A program made the position numbers and the translations under genes. DNA of 64,000 nt from CATOSP01 sp965205385 (GTDB lineage: Bacteria; Chloroflexota; Dehalococcoidia; Lucifugimonadales; UBA3495), in assembly GCA_965205385.1 (NCBI GenBank), contig CBDBGS010000006.1, positions 372,001 to 436,000 of the forward strand, in the 5' to 3' direction. The notes under the pieces are model-generated. The model made no database searches, was not told the origin of the DNA, and saw nothing but the letters and a program-made list of their open reading frames with translations. Positions 1-7,867 of this stretch are shown in pieces (within the stretch, counting starts at the first letter, position 1; every line of letters begins with the position of its first letter).

Positions 1-1015
1 GTTGGACGATGGTGGAGAGACCGCCAACTCGTGTCGCCACTACCGGAGTGCCGCAAGCCATCGACTCCAGCGCAGCCAGGCCGAAGCTCTCATAAAACGA
101 AGGCACCACGCAAACGTCGGCGGCGTTGTAGTAGACGGGAAGCTCCTCGTGGTCCACTCTGCCGATAAAGTCGACTATCTCCGATATCTCCAGACGCTCC
201 GCGAGTTCCCGCATCAGCTCGACCTCTGGATCGTGCTCCAAGCCTCCGCCCACGACAAGTACACGCAACGGTTGGCAGGTGTCCATCTGGGCGGTGGCGT
301 GGATAAGCAACTCCAGGCCTTTGAGCGGTTCAATGCGGCCCACAAACAGAAGGACCTTTTCTCCGTCTAGCCCCAGCCTATCCCGGACCGTATGCTGGTC
401 CAGGGGGCGAAACATCTGCAGGTCAACCCCGCAGGGGATCAGCAAGATCTTCCCCGGGTCCGCGCCGTAGAGCCTCACCATCGAATCGCGTTCGTGGGGG
501 CTGTAGGCGATGATTCGGGTCGCGGAAGCCATCAGGTCCCGTTCCGTCTCCTGCCTGCGGACCGGCTCCGTTTCTCCGGCCCTGGACTGTAATTTGATCA
601 GCCCAAGTGTGTGGAAGGTGATAACGTGGGGGACTCGCCAAATAGCCCCGAGGTGTTGGCCGACCCATCCGGATAGCCAGTAATGGGAGTGTACGGCTTG
701 GTAAGTCAGCCCATTTTCCGCAGCGAACTCCAACACCCGTTGCCTGAACGCAGGGAGGCTATCGAATAACTGGTCAAGGGGAGTTTCAGGCCCTCCGGCG
801 GGCAGGTGGACCACGCGTACCATTGGTGAGATTTCATGGGTCTCGCCGTGGGGTTCGGAGTGCTCACGGGTGAAGATGTCCACCCTGGTCCCCAGGTTGC
901 CGAGGGAGCGTGCCAGTTGGCGGACATGGAGGTTCATGCCCCCGGCCTTGCCCTCTCCCAGCGCCGCCAGGGGGCAGGCGTGGAAGCTGACCATGGCCAC
1001 GCGGTCAAGGCTCAC
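1..1015 (-). CDS. GT4-family glycosyltransferase (3' end cut by window edge)
   Basis: A retaining GT-B glycosyltransferase, cut by the left edge after about 338 codons (the family usually has 380-430). The N-terminus carries the glycine-rich acceptor-domain start (GKAGGMNLHVRQLARSLG). The C-terminal half shows the GT4 donor site: VGRIEPLKG, then PSFYESFGLAALESMACG with the E-x7-E pattern that binds the nucleotide sugar. The best start is a GTG whose first bases overlap the stop of the upstream GNAT gene (GTGA overlap); an ATG at 994 is the alternative. It is the last visible gene of the hom-thrC-folE run. MshA-like and sucrose-phosphate-synthase-like members look the same at this level, so the sugar and acceptor are unknown. 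Confidence 0.85.
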   Translation of the reverse strand, partial: MSLDRVAMVSFHACPLAALGEGKAGGMNLHVRQLARSLGNLGTRVDIFTREHSEPHGETHEISPMVRVVHLPAGGPETPLDQLFDSLPAFRQRVLEFAAENGLTYQAVHSHYWLSGWVGQHLGAIWRVPHVITFHTLGLIKLQSRAGETEPVRRQETERDLMASATRIIAYSPHERDSMVRLYGADPGKILLIPCGVDLQMFRPLDQHTVRDRLGLDGEKVLLFVGRIEPLKGLELLIHATAQMDTCQPLRVLVVGGGLEHDPEVELMRELAERLEISEIVDFIGRVDHEELPVYYNAADVCVVPSFYESFGLAALESMACGTPVVATRVGGLSTIVQ

Positions 1016-1989
1016 TGCCGCCTCACCACCATCTGGTAGAGATTGCGCGGCCTGCCGCCCAGGTGGTGCTTATACGGCTCCGAGCCTCGGAGGAAGTCGA
1101 AATATCCGATGCCCTCGTCAATCGCGCTGCGGAGGCACAGGGCGTTCAAAAGCAACCCCACACTGTAGTAGGCGAATTCTGGGTTGTATCCGCTGTTGTA
1201 CAACAGCCGCGAGGAGGCATAGTCGAAGCAAAGGCTGGTGGCCACGACTTCGTCCTCGATCTCCAGGAAGTAAAGGCGCAGGAGGCCCAATTGGGCCATC
1301 CTTGACGTGATGCTATGGAAAAACACCTCACGGTGTCCGGTCATGTATTCGTTCTTTTCCTCGCTGCTCATGCGCATCAGAGTGATGAACTCTGGCAGCC
1401 GGGAAATGACCTCTTCCTGGCCGGACACGTAATACCAACGCCAGTTGGGGAGCCCTTCCAGCCGCCTGAACTTGCGGCGCAGTTCGTGGCGGTCCTTCCT
1501 GGAGAGAACGGAGAGGTATTCCTCCCAGGTTTCGGGAAGCTCAATCCCAGAGGAAGTGTCTTCCTGTTCCACCTGGACCGAATAACCGCGCTGCCGGGCA
1601 AGGTCTGGCAGGTACGAGAGGGTGGGGGAAGTCTCCACCAGCGAGTCCAGCCGGAGGGTGTCCCAGCTTCGCTCGTCTAGGCGTCCCAGGAGGATATCAA
1701 AGAAGGAGGCCTCGTATCCGGGGCGTACCATGAAATCGTTGTAATCGACGGTTTCCTGGCTTCCGAGCAGGGCCAGCGTGTCGCCGGTCTGGGTGAGTGA
1801 CGCCACCGCGGCAACACCCTCGGGGGAGCGGAGGTAAAAGCCCGCCATCTCCTTGTCCGCTCCGAAGGTGTCCCACCACACCTGCTGCCATTGTGGGGTC
1901 AGGAAAAGGGTATTTACCGGGGAAGCCGAGAGTACGCCCTCCCATTCGGACTCGATCTCCAGGAACGATGTGAGGGGAGATGGGGCCAT
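1012..1989 (-). CDS. GNAT-superfamily N-acetyltransferase, CelD/BcsL-FemAB-like
   Basis: A 325-residue protein of the Acetyltransf_6 (CelD/BcsL, FemAB-like) type. The N-terminal part (about 1-150) is an alpha/beta lobe. The second half (about 160-310) has the acyltransferase pattern: an RKDRHELRRKFRRLE helix, a central EIEDEVVATSLCFDY strand and a C-terminal FDFLRGSEPYKHHLGG segment. It starts at ATG with GGAGG 6 bases upstream, 3 bases after folE, and overlaps the glycosyltransferase by 4 bases. Coupling to a glycosyltransferase suggests acylation or aminoacylation of an envelope sugar. That is inference; substrate unknown. Confidence 0.75.
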   Translation of the reverse strand: MAPSPLTSFLEIESEWEGVLSASPVNTLFLTPQWQQVWWDTFGADKEMAGFYLRSPEGVAAVASLTQTGDTLALLGSQETVDYNDFMVRPGYEASFFDILLGRLDERSWDTLRLDSLVETSPTLSYLPDLARQRGYSVQVEQEDTSSGIELPETWEEYLSVLSRKDRHELRRKFRRLEGLPNWRWYYVSGQEEVISRLPEFITLMRMSSEEKNEYMTGHREVFFHSITSRMAQLGLLRLYFLEIEDEVVATSLCFDYASSRLLYNSGYNPEFAYYSVGLLLNALCLRSAIDEGIGYFDFLRGSEPYKHHLGGRPRNLYQMVVRRQ

Positions 1990-1992
1990 AGA

Positions 1993-2538
1993 CTACCTCC
2001 GCCGAAGCAACGCGAGCAATTCTTCCCTGCTTACCCCGCTGCTTTGGAATTTACCCCTCACCGCCGTGGTGACGACGCGGCTGCCAGGCTTCTGGACGCC
2101 GCGCATGGACATGCACATGTGCTCCGCCTGGAGCTCCACCGCGACTCCGTCTGGGTTCAGGGCCTGAAAGATCGCGTCCGCAATCTGGCCGGTCAGCCGT
2201 TCCTGGACCTGAAGCCTGCGGGCGGCCACGTCGAGCGTGCGGGCCAACTTGCTAACCCCGGCGATCTTTTGATTGGGGATGTACGCCATCCCGGCCGTGC
2301 CGAAAAAGGGGAGGATGTGATGCTCGCACATGGAATGGAAGGGGATGTTGCTTAGTACCACGGGGTCCTGGTGGTCTGCCTCGAACACCGTGTCGATCTC
2401 GGTCACCGGGTCCACGCCGACCCCGGAAAGCAGCTCCCGGAACATGCGCGCCACCCGTGCAGGCGTCTCCATGAGACCTTCCCGCCGTGGGTCTTCACCG
2501 ATGGCCTCCAGAAAGCCGGAGACCGACTGCTCAATCAA
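1993..2538 (-). CDS. folE: GTP cyclohydrolase I
   Basis: Converts GTP to 7,8-dihydroneopterin triphosphate, the first step of folate/pterin synthesis; the family acts as a cytoplasmic decamer. The 181 residues match a bacterial FolE of about 185. Visible are LEAIGEDPRREGLMETPARV near the N-terminus, the zinc and catalytic motif SMCEHHILPF (Cys, His-His) and AEHMCMSMRGVQKPG (second zinc Cys). The start chosen is TTG, because no in-frame ATG or GTG precedes the conserved IEQSVSGFLEAIG segment. It lies 29 bases downstream of thrC and 3 bases upstream of the GNAT gene. Confidence 0.95.
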   Translation of the reverse strand: MIEQSVSGFLEAIGEDPRREGLMETPARVARMFRELLSGVGVDPVTEIDTVFEADHQDPVVLSNIPFHSMCEHHILPFFGTAGMAYIPNQKIAGVSKLARTLDVAARRLQVQERLTGQIADAIFQALNPDGVAVELQAEHMCMSMRGVQKPGSRVVTTAVRGKFQSSGVSREELLALLRRR

Positions 2539-2567
2539 CTGCTCGTGTACGATAAATGGCCTTCTTG

Positions 2568-3629
2568 CTAATTGGAATCCGCCATCGCCAGGGCTTCGAC
2601 GGCTTCGATGTTCGGTTCAACTTCCGTAGCCAAATTTAGGACGCTACTGATGGCCAGGTCGGGGTCCTTAAGTCCAGTACCGGTCAGGATACATACTACT
2701 CTACGGTCTGACAGATTCAAACCTTCCCGGTGCAGCTTGGCCAGCCCGGCGAAGGAGACCGCCGAGGCGGGTTCGCAAAAGATGCCTTCCTGAGAGGCTA
2801 TCATGCGGTAAGCATCCAGGATTTCGTCGTCGCTTACCATGTCGATTACACCTCCCGAGTCGTCCCGGGCCTCTATAGCCCCCTGCCAACTTGCGGGGTT
2901 GCCGATGCGTATGGCGGACGCGATAGTCTGGGGGTTGGCCACCGGCGCACCCCGGACTATCGGCGCGGCCCCTTCGGCCTGAAATCCCATCATGGCCGGG
3001 AGGACCTCGCTGCGTCCGACCCGGCGGTATTCCTTGAACCCCTTCCAATAGGCGGTGATGTTGCCCGCGTTGCCCACGGGGATGAATACGTAATCTGGCG
3101 CGCCACCCAGGATGTCCACGATCTCGAAGGCGGCCGTCTTCTGCCCTTCCAGCCTGTGGGGGTTTAGGGAGTTCACGAGGGTCACGGGATGAGTCTCGGT
3201 GTAGTCCCGGACCAGGTTGAGAGCGGAGTCGAAGTTCCCTTTGACCATGAGGATCTTCGCCCCGTAGGCCATTGCCTGGGCCAGCTTGCCCATGGCCACC
3301 TCTCCCTTGGGAATGACTACGAAGGCGGGGAGGTCACAGTAGGCGCTGTAAGCCGCCGCGGACGCGCTGGTGTTGCCCGTGGAGGCGCACATTACCGCTG
3401 TGCTGCCCTCTTCCAGGGCTTTGGCAATGGTCACAACCATCCCACGGTCTTTGAAAGAACCCGTGGGGTTGCAGCCTTCCAGCTTGAAATATAGCTCGTC
3501 GCAGCCGATTGTTGCGCCGAGGCGCCTGGACTTAACCAACGGTGTGTCACCCTCCCCCATCGAGATCATGGGGGTGGCGGCGGTTACCGGCAGGAAGTCC
3601 GCGTAAGCGTTCAATACGCCAATACCCAT
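2568..3629 (-). CDS. thrC: Threonine synthase
   Basis: A PLP-dependent enzyme converting O-phospho-L-homoserine to L-threonine. The 353 residues fit the short bacterial class. The PLP lysine lies in NPTGSFKDRG (about residue 60), with the phosphate-binding loop CASTGNTSASAAAYSAY after it. A PVGNAGNI motif (about 190) and the C-terminal CILTGTGLKDP complete the fold-type II enzyme. It starts at ATG. It follows homoserine dehydrogenase by 68 bases, so the two pathway steps are co-transcribed; homoserine kinase is not in the window. Confidence 0.97.
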   Translation of the reverse strand: MGIGVLNAYADFLPVTAATPMISMGEGDTPLVKSRRLGATIGCDELYFKLEGCNPTGSFKDRGMVVTIAKALEEGSTAVMCASTGNTSASAAAYSAYCDLPAFVVIPKGEVAMGKLAQAMAYGAKILMVKGNFDSALNLVRDYTETHPVTLVNSLNPHRLEGQKTAAFEIVDILGGAPDYVFIPVGNAGNITAYWKGFKEYRRVGRSEVLPAMMGFQAEGAAPIVRGAPVANPQTIASAIRIGNPASWQGAIEARDDSGGVIDMVSDDEILDAYRMIASQEGIFCEPASAVSFAGLAKLHREGLNLSDRRVVCILTGTGLKDPDLAISSVLNLATEVEPNIEAVEALAMADSN

Positions 3630-3697
3630 TAGCTTAGTCCGCCCCCGTGCGCCGCATTGTGGCCCGTGTCTATTGGTCCCATACTCCGGATCTTTCC

Positions 3698-5020
3698 CTA
3701 TTCCTCGATCCGGAGCAGGTTGTTGACCTCCCGCACGTCGTCAAGCGTGGTGACCTGCTGGAGAGATTCCTGGACCGACGACTCCAGAGCGGGATGGGTG
3801 ATGATTACGATTTCAGCGGTCTGATTCGCCGGGTCGCTATCCTTCTGAATTACCGACGCGATGCTGATATGGCCGTCGCCCAGGATACGGGCGATCTGGG
3901 CCAACACGCCGGGCTGGTCGGCGACGGTGAGCCTTAGATAATACTTGCAATTAAGGTCGTCGACCGGCGCAATACTCACAGGAGTAACGCCGTCTCTGCC
4001 CGACTTCGGCCAGGTAACTGTTCTAGTCGGACTGCCCGGCCCGTTAGCGAGGGAGCGGGCGATCTCGATCAGGTCCCCCACCACCGCGCTGGTTGTGGGA
4101 AATCTGCCCGCGCCCATCCCATGCAACAGCACGTTCCCGCAGAGGCTTCCTTCGACCTCTACGGCGTTATAGACGCCATCCACTTTGGCCAGCATGTGGT
4201 CCAGGGGTATCAATGCCGGGTGTACTCTTGCCCGCACAGCCCCTCCGGAGACGCTGGCGATGGCAAGGGGCTTGATGGCGTAGCCCAACTCTCCAGCGTA
4301 ACGGAAGTCGTTGGCTTCCAGCGAGGAGATACCCTGGCGGAATATGTCCTCGGGTTGGAATTGGCAGTGGTAGGCCAGGGAGGCGAGGATAGCCAGCTTG
4401 AATCCGGCGTCAATTCCATCAACGTCGTTGGTGGGGTCGGACTCGGCGTAGCCGCGCTCTTGGGCTTCTGAAAGGGCCTGTTCGAAGCTGGAGTGGTCCA
4501 GCGCCATGCGGGTGAGGATGAAGTTGGTGGTCCCGTTGATGATGCCGCGAATGGAACGGATATCGTTGGCCAGGAGTTGGCTCATCAAGCAGCCGACGAT
4601 GGGAATACCACCGCCGACACTAGCCTCGAAGAGCAGATTTACATTGTTGTGTTGGGCCAGCGATATTAACTCCGGCCCATGCTTGGCCACTGCCTCTTTG
4701 TTGGCGGTAACCACGTGTTTGCCCCCGGAAAGCGCGTCTTTTAGGTACCGTGTAGCGGGCTGATCGCCGCCGATGACTTCCGTAACGATCTGAATGGCGG
4801 GATCGTTTAGGATGTCCTCCGGGTTGGTCGTGATGAGGTCGCCTGGTATGGCCGGATCCCGGGGCTTGGCCGCGTCTCTCACCAGGACCTTTTTGAGCGT
4901 GACAGGTCTACCGACCTTGCGGGAGATGTCCGAGGCCGGGTCTAGAAGGGCCGAAGCGACACCGCCGCCCACGACACCCAGACCCATCAGTCCAATACCT
5001 ATTTCAGCGGGGTCGCTCAC
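3698..5020 (-). CDS. hom: Homoserine dehydrogenase with C-terminal ACT domain
   Basis: Reduces aspartate semialdehyde to homoserine with NAD(P)H. The 440 residues contain an N-terminal Rossmann motif (IGLMGLGVVGGGV), the catalytic-domain signature (GIINGTTNFILTRM, then a DPTNDVDGIDAGFKLAIL segment) and a C-terminal ACT domain (YYLRLTVADQPGVLAQIARI, about 355-430) that normally gives threonine feedback control. The start is GTG, with GGAAGG about 13 bases upstream. It lies 9 bases downstream of the peptidyl-prolyl isomerase and upstream of thrC. Confidence 0.97.
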   Translation of the reverse strand: MSDPAEIGIGLMGLGVVGGGVASALLDPASDISRKVGRPVTLKKVLVRDAAKPRDPAIPGDLITTNPEDILNDPAIQIVTEVIGGDQPATRYLKDALSGGKHVVTANKEAVAKHGPELISLAQHNNVNLLFEASVGGGIPIVGCLMSQLLANDIRSIRGIINGTTNFILTRMALDHSSFEQALSEAQERGYAESDPTNDVDGIDAGFKLAILASLAYHCQFQPEDIFRQGISSLEANDFRYAGELGYAIKPLAIASVSGGAVRARVHPALIPLDHMLAKVDGVYNAVEVEGSLCGNVLLHGMGAGRFPTTSAVVGDLIEIARSLANGPGSPTRTVTWPKSGRDGVTPVSIAPVDDLNCKYYLRLTVADQPGVLAQIARILGDGHISIASVIQKDSDPANQTAEIVIITHPALESSVQESLQQVTTLDDVREVNNLLRIEE

Positions 5021-5029
5021 CTGGTTGGA

Positions 5030-6181
5030 CTACCTTCCCCTCTGTCCGCCCTGCCCCAGGTCGGCCCTGGATGCGCTGAGATGGACCTGGTCCGCGACCC
5101 AGGCGTAGTATTCGCTGTTGAAGTTCATCTTCAGCCAGCCGCCTTCCGCTCCTTGGAGTTGCTGCAGTGACTGCCACTCTTTGACCAATTCCAGGCTGAG
5201 CTTCGCCCGCATCAGGTCCGAGATTTCCCGTTGTTCCGGCTCAGAGAGTACTTGGACGATGTAAATACCGTCCTGGTTGAATTCGGGGTTGCCGGTCTCA
5301 CCGGGTCCCAGGCGCTCCTCTTGCTTCTCTTCATCACCGAACAGGAGATTGTCCAGTCCGGGAAACGCTTTCTTTGGCACCCAGCCGACGTAACCCCTGG
5401 CATTGGCGAAGTCCCCTGGGACCGAGACTTCCGAAGCGACCTTGGCGAAAGTCTCATTGTCGAGCCGGTCCCTTACCTCGGAAGAGTCGATACCAGACTC
5501 GACATCGAGCCGAATCCACTGCACCTCTACATGTTCCTGATTATCCTCGATGGTGGAGCTCAGGATCGCCCGTAAGTAGCCGATCGATAGCTGCTCTTCC
5601 AGGATCCTTTCGAATTCATCTTCAGAAAGCCCCGTCCTGGCCAGGAAAATCTGGTAGGAGTTGCGGAACTCCTCGTCCAGTTGACCCGGGTCGGTCTCCT
5701 GCCCCACAGGCTTGGTCGGGTAGAACTGGTCTCTGAGGGCGCGGTCGATGTCCTCATCGGTGATGCTGATGCCCAGTCCGGGAGACGCCTGGCGCAGCAC
5801 CTCGGCGTCCAAGAGATTGCTAAGGTACTCGAAGGGAACGATGCTGAGGTCGACCCGGCCGCTTATACCCTGCAACACACGGATACGCTGGACCAGGTCG
5901 CCCATGGTGAATTCGACGTTGCGGACACTCCCGGCCCAGACCCTGGGCGGCCTGAAGAACTCTTGATAGTAGCCGAAGCTGACGACGCCTAATACCACCA
6001 GCAGGAGAAAGATTCCGATTGCGAAAGCGGCACGCTGATGCCGGGCTTCACGGGAAAGCCTCACGGGGGTGGACTCGGCGCGCGCATCCCTACGGCGCGC
6101 CCGACGGCCCCTGGAGCGCCTACGTCCTTCAGCGGGCGCGGTCTGCTCCGTGCCGGTGGTGCGGTTCCAAGGAAGAGCCAT
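5030..6181 (-). CDS. Membrane-anchored SurA/PrsA-type peptidyl-prolyl isomerase
   Basis: A 383-residue extracytoplasmic folding factor. Residues 1-47 are very basic (RRRSRGRRARRR). One membrane segment follows at about 50-70 (FAIGIFLLLVVLGVVSFGYY), then a SurA-like N domain (about 85-205) and a parvulin-like domain (about 210-325, with the FAKVASEVSVPGDFANARGYVGWV core). The basic N-terminus and single helix predict cytoplasm-in topology with the chaperone domain outside. It lies 111 bases downstream of rpsR and 9 bases before hom. Trigger factor is excluded by the membrane anchor. Confidence 0.8.
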   Translation of the reverse strand: MALPWNRTTGTEQTAPAEGRRRSRGRRARRRDARAESTPVRLSREARHQRAAFAIGIFLLLVVLGVVSFGYYQEFFRPPRVWAGSVRNVEFTMGDLVQRIRVLQGISGRVDLSIVPFEYLSNLLDAEVLRQASPGLGISITDEDIDRALRDQFYPTKPVGQETDPGQLDEEFRNSYQIFLARTGLSEDEFERILEEQLSIGYLRAILSSTIEDNQEHVEVQWIRLDVESGIDSSEVRDRLDNETFAKVASEVSVPGDFANARGYVGWVPKKAFPGLDNLLFGDEEKQEERLGPGETGNPEFNQDGIYIVQVLSEPEQREISDLMRAKLSLELVKEWQSLQQLQGAEGGWLKMNFNSEYYAWVADQVHLSASRADLGQGGQRGR

Positions 6182-6292
6182 CCTAGCGCCTCGAAAAGAC
6201 CGGAGAATCGGTCTGCGGCATAATATCTAACTGGTGGTTGGCTGGTCCAGTCTCAAGCAACCCCTGGGGGCGAAGCCTGAGGCCATACGGGA

Positions 6293-6628
6293 TTACCGGC
6301 GCAGCCGGTTCATGGATGGGACAAAGGGCACGAAAGGAACCAAGGCCAAGTGCCGGGCGCGTTGGATTGCCAAACGCAGCGCCCTTTGGTGCTTGGCGCA
6401 AACACCGCTCCTGCGGCGGGGCTCTATCTTGGCTCGGTCCGAAATGTAGCGGCGAATCCGTTCGACGTCCTTGTAGTCGATGTCCTTGACGTGTTCGACG
6501 CAGAACGAACATACCTTGCGGCGGGGGGCGTACCTTCCACGTGGGCGCCGCGCTCCTCCTCCGGGACCTCCTCCGGGACCTCGTCCGGGAGGCCTACCCT
6601 GGGGTGGGCGAGATGGTGCATTAGTCAT
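6293..6628 (-). CDS. rpsR: 30S ribosomal protein S18
   Basis: A small-subunit protein that pairs with S6 on 16S rRNA. The core RKVCSFCVEHVKDIDYKDVE and RYISDRAKIEPRRRSGVC is clear, with cysteines of the zinc-binding form. A Gly/Arg/Pro-rich head of about 35 residues precedes the core. The tail repeats a VPF unit and adds SMNRLRR beyond the usual end near LALVPF, coded by a short direct repeat around 6315-6350. The order rpsF-ssb-rpsR is the conserved bacterial one. AGGAC lies upstream of the ATG. Confidence 0.96.
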   Translation of the reverse strand: MTNAPSRPPQGRPPGRGPGGGPGGGARRPRGRYAPRRKVCSFCVEHVKDIDYKDVERIRRYISDRAKIEPRRRSGVCAKHQRALRLAIQRARHLALVPFVPFVPSMNRLRR

Positions 6629-6660
6629 ATCAGTCCTGGTCCTCCGGGTTTATATAAAGG

Positions 6661-7074
6661 CTAGAAGGGGAGGTCGTCGACGTCGTCCACGCCGGGACCG
6701 TCGTTCGCGCGCCCTCCTCCATATTCGTATGCGCCGCCGGCGTCCATTTCAGAACGGCGCCCAAGCATCTGCATATCGGTCAACGTGATGTCGTTGGAAA
6801 ATCTGGTCTGCCCATCGTTTCCCTGGTACGTGCGGCTACTTAGCCGCCCTTCAACGTAAATCTGCTGGCCCTTTGTCAAATATTGATTACAGGTTTCGCC
6901 TAACCTTCCGAAAGCGCTGACGTTGAACCACTCGGTCTCGTCTCGCTGCTCACCGCTAGCAGTGGTGTACCGGCGGTTTGAAGCAATACTAAAACTCGTG
7001 ACACTCTGGCCGCTCGCCAGATACCGCATCTCGGGGTCTCTACCAAGGTTGCCGATGACGATGATCTTGTTCAA
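6661..7074 (-). CDS. ssb: Single-stranded DNA-binding protein
   Basis: A 137-residue OB-fold protein that coats single-stranded DNA and recruits repair partners. It starts NKIIVIGNLGRDPEMRYL, has the ETEWFNVSAFGRLGE core and KGQQIYVEGRLSSRTYQG strand, and ends in the acidic hexapeptide DDLPF-type tail that binds partner proteins. The frame stays open upstream through the rpsF repeats, but that extension is Arg/Lys/Trp repeat noise. TTG at 7074 is preferred because it gives the family N-terminus and has AAGGGGG 5 bases upstream; GTG at 7080 is the alternative. Confidence 0.95.
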   Translation of the reverse strand: MNKIIVIGNLGRDPEMRYLASGQSVTSFSIASNRRYTTASGEQRDETEWFNVSAFGRLGETCNQYLTKGQQIYVEGRLSSRTYQGNDGQTRFSNDITLTDMQMLGRRSEMDAGGAYEYGGGRANDGPGVDDVDDLPF

Positions 7075-7207
7075 CTCCACCCCCTTTAGGCCGGAGTTTG
7101 TTCGCCGCCGCTGGGCTCGTCCCCACCGGCTTCCGGCCCTTCCGCCGCTTCTTCCGTGACGATTGGCGCTTCGGCTACGGCTACCGCCGCTGGCACGGGT
7201 TCGGGCT

Positions 7208-7786
7208 CTACCTCCGCCGAAGCGGACGGCTCGGTCCGCCGAGCCACCGCTTCCGGACGCCACCGCTTCCGGTAGCCACCGCTTCCGGAGCCACCGCTTC
7301 CGGAGCCACCGCTTCCGGAGCCACCGCTTCCGGAGCCACCGCTTCCGGAGCCACCGCTTCCGGAGCCACCGCTTCCGGAGCCACCGCTTCCGGAGCCACA
7401 CCTGCCAAGGCGGTGTCCACTGTCTCATCGGCAGGCTGTTCAGCCACCGCCACTTGGGCCACCGGAGCCGGTTCCGGCATTGGCTGCGGAGGACCGGTAA
7501 CGGTTAGCAGGGACCGGAGCACCTGCTCGTCCAAGCGCAGGAAGGTAAGCAGCTCCTGGTTGAACGGCGTGTCGGCGCTGAACCGGGTCAGGTGATAACT
7601 GCCTTCCAGGAAATGGTATGGACCCTTCTTAATGGCGTAGGCGAGGCGGCGAGTTCCCCAGGTCTCTTCGTGGTCCAGTTCGGCGCTGCGGTTGGTGATA
7701 AAGTCCTTAATCCGTCCCCATGCGGTGGACGCTTGTTCCTGGTTTAGCATGGGGCTAAGGACTACTACGAGCTCATAATGGCGCAA
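7208..7786 (-). CDS. rpsF: 30S ribosomal protein S6 with (VAPEA)8 tail, frame shifted at 3' end
   Basis: Residues 1-96 are a normal S6 (HYELVVVLSPMLNQEQA, then RRLAYAIKKGPYHFLEG). A Pro/Ala-rich linker follows, then eight VAPEA repeats. As read, the frame ends in a basic tail (VRKRWLGGPSRPLRRR) at 7208. Two 16-bp repeat units at 7244-7275 cause this. If two bases are discounted, the protein continues in an acidic Ala/Glu/Pro-rich tail (RRTEPSASAEVEPEPVP...) to a TAA at 7086-7088, 11 bases before ssb. That looks like the original end (about 232 residues). The start is TTG at 7786, giving the S6 N-terminus, with a GGAG upstream. Confidence 0.92.
   Translation of the reverse strand: MRHYELVVVLSPMLNQEQASTAWGRIKDFITNRSAELDHEETWGTRRLAYAIKKGPYHFLEGSYHLTRFSADTPFNQELLTFLRLDEQVLRSLLTVTGPPQPMPEPAPVAQVAVAEQPADETVDTALAGVAPEAVAPEAVAPEAVAPEAVAPEAVAPEAVAPEAVAPEAVATGSGGVRKRWLGGPSRPLRRR
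7244..7395 (-). repeat. 15-bp tandem repeat in rpsF (8 perfect + two 16-bp units)
   Basis: On the plus strand eight perfect copies of CCACCGCTTCCGGAG run from 7276 to 7395. Two variant units of 16 bp follow at 7260-7275 (with GGTAG) and 7244-7259 (with GGACG). On the coding strand each perfect unit reads VAPEA. The two longer units add two bases and move rpsF out of its acidic-tail frame. The same repeat produces the open shadow frames with Ser-Gly-Ala-Thr-Ala and Arg-Lys-Arg-Trp-Leu. Confidence 0.95.
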
Positions 7787-7837
7787 AAGGAGGCTCCTCG
7801 GCGGTTACGCGGATGGATACATGGTCAATTGGGTGTG

Positions 7838-7867
7838 ATTATAGCATCCGGGAATTGAGGGTCTCAA
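7838..7867 (-). promoter_or_regulatory. Sigma-70-type promoter for rpsF-ssb-rpsR
   Basis: On the minus strand TTGAGA (7862-7867) and TATAAT (7838-7843) are separated by 18 bases. The predicted start is near 7831, about 45 bases before the rpsF TTG. The -35 box abuts the glyA stop codon, so the ribosomal genes can be transcribed separately from glyA. Confidence 0.6.

Noticed and set aside
7244..7395. CRISPR-like array
   Set aside because: Units abut without spacers and are in frame in rpsF.
7098..7595. Plus-strand ORFs with Ser-Gly-Ala-Thr-Ala and His-Arg-Phe-Arg-Ser repeats, and the Arg-Lys-Arg-Trp-Leu head of the ssb frame
   Set aside because: All are other readings of the rpsF 15-bp repeat.
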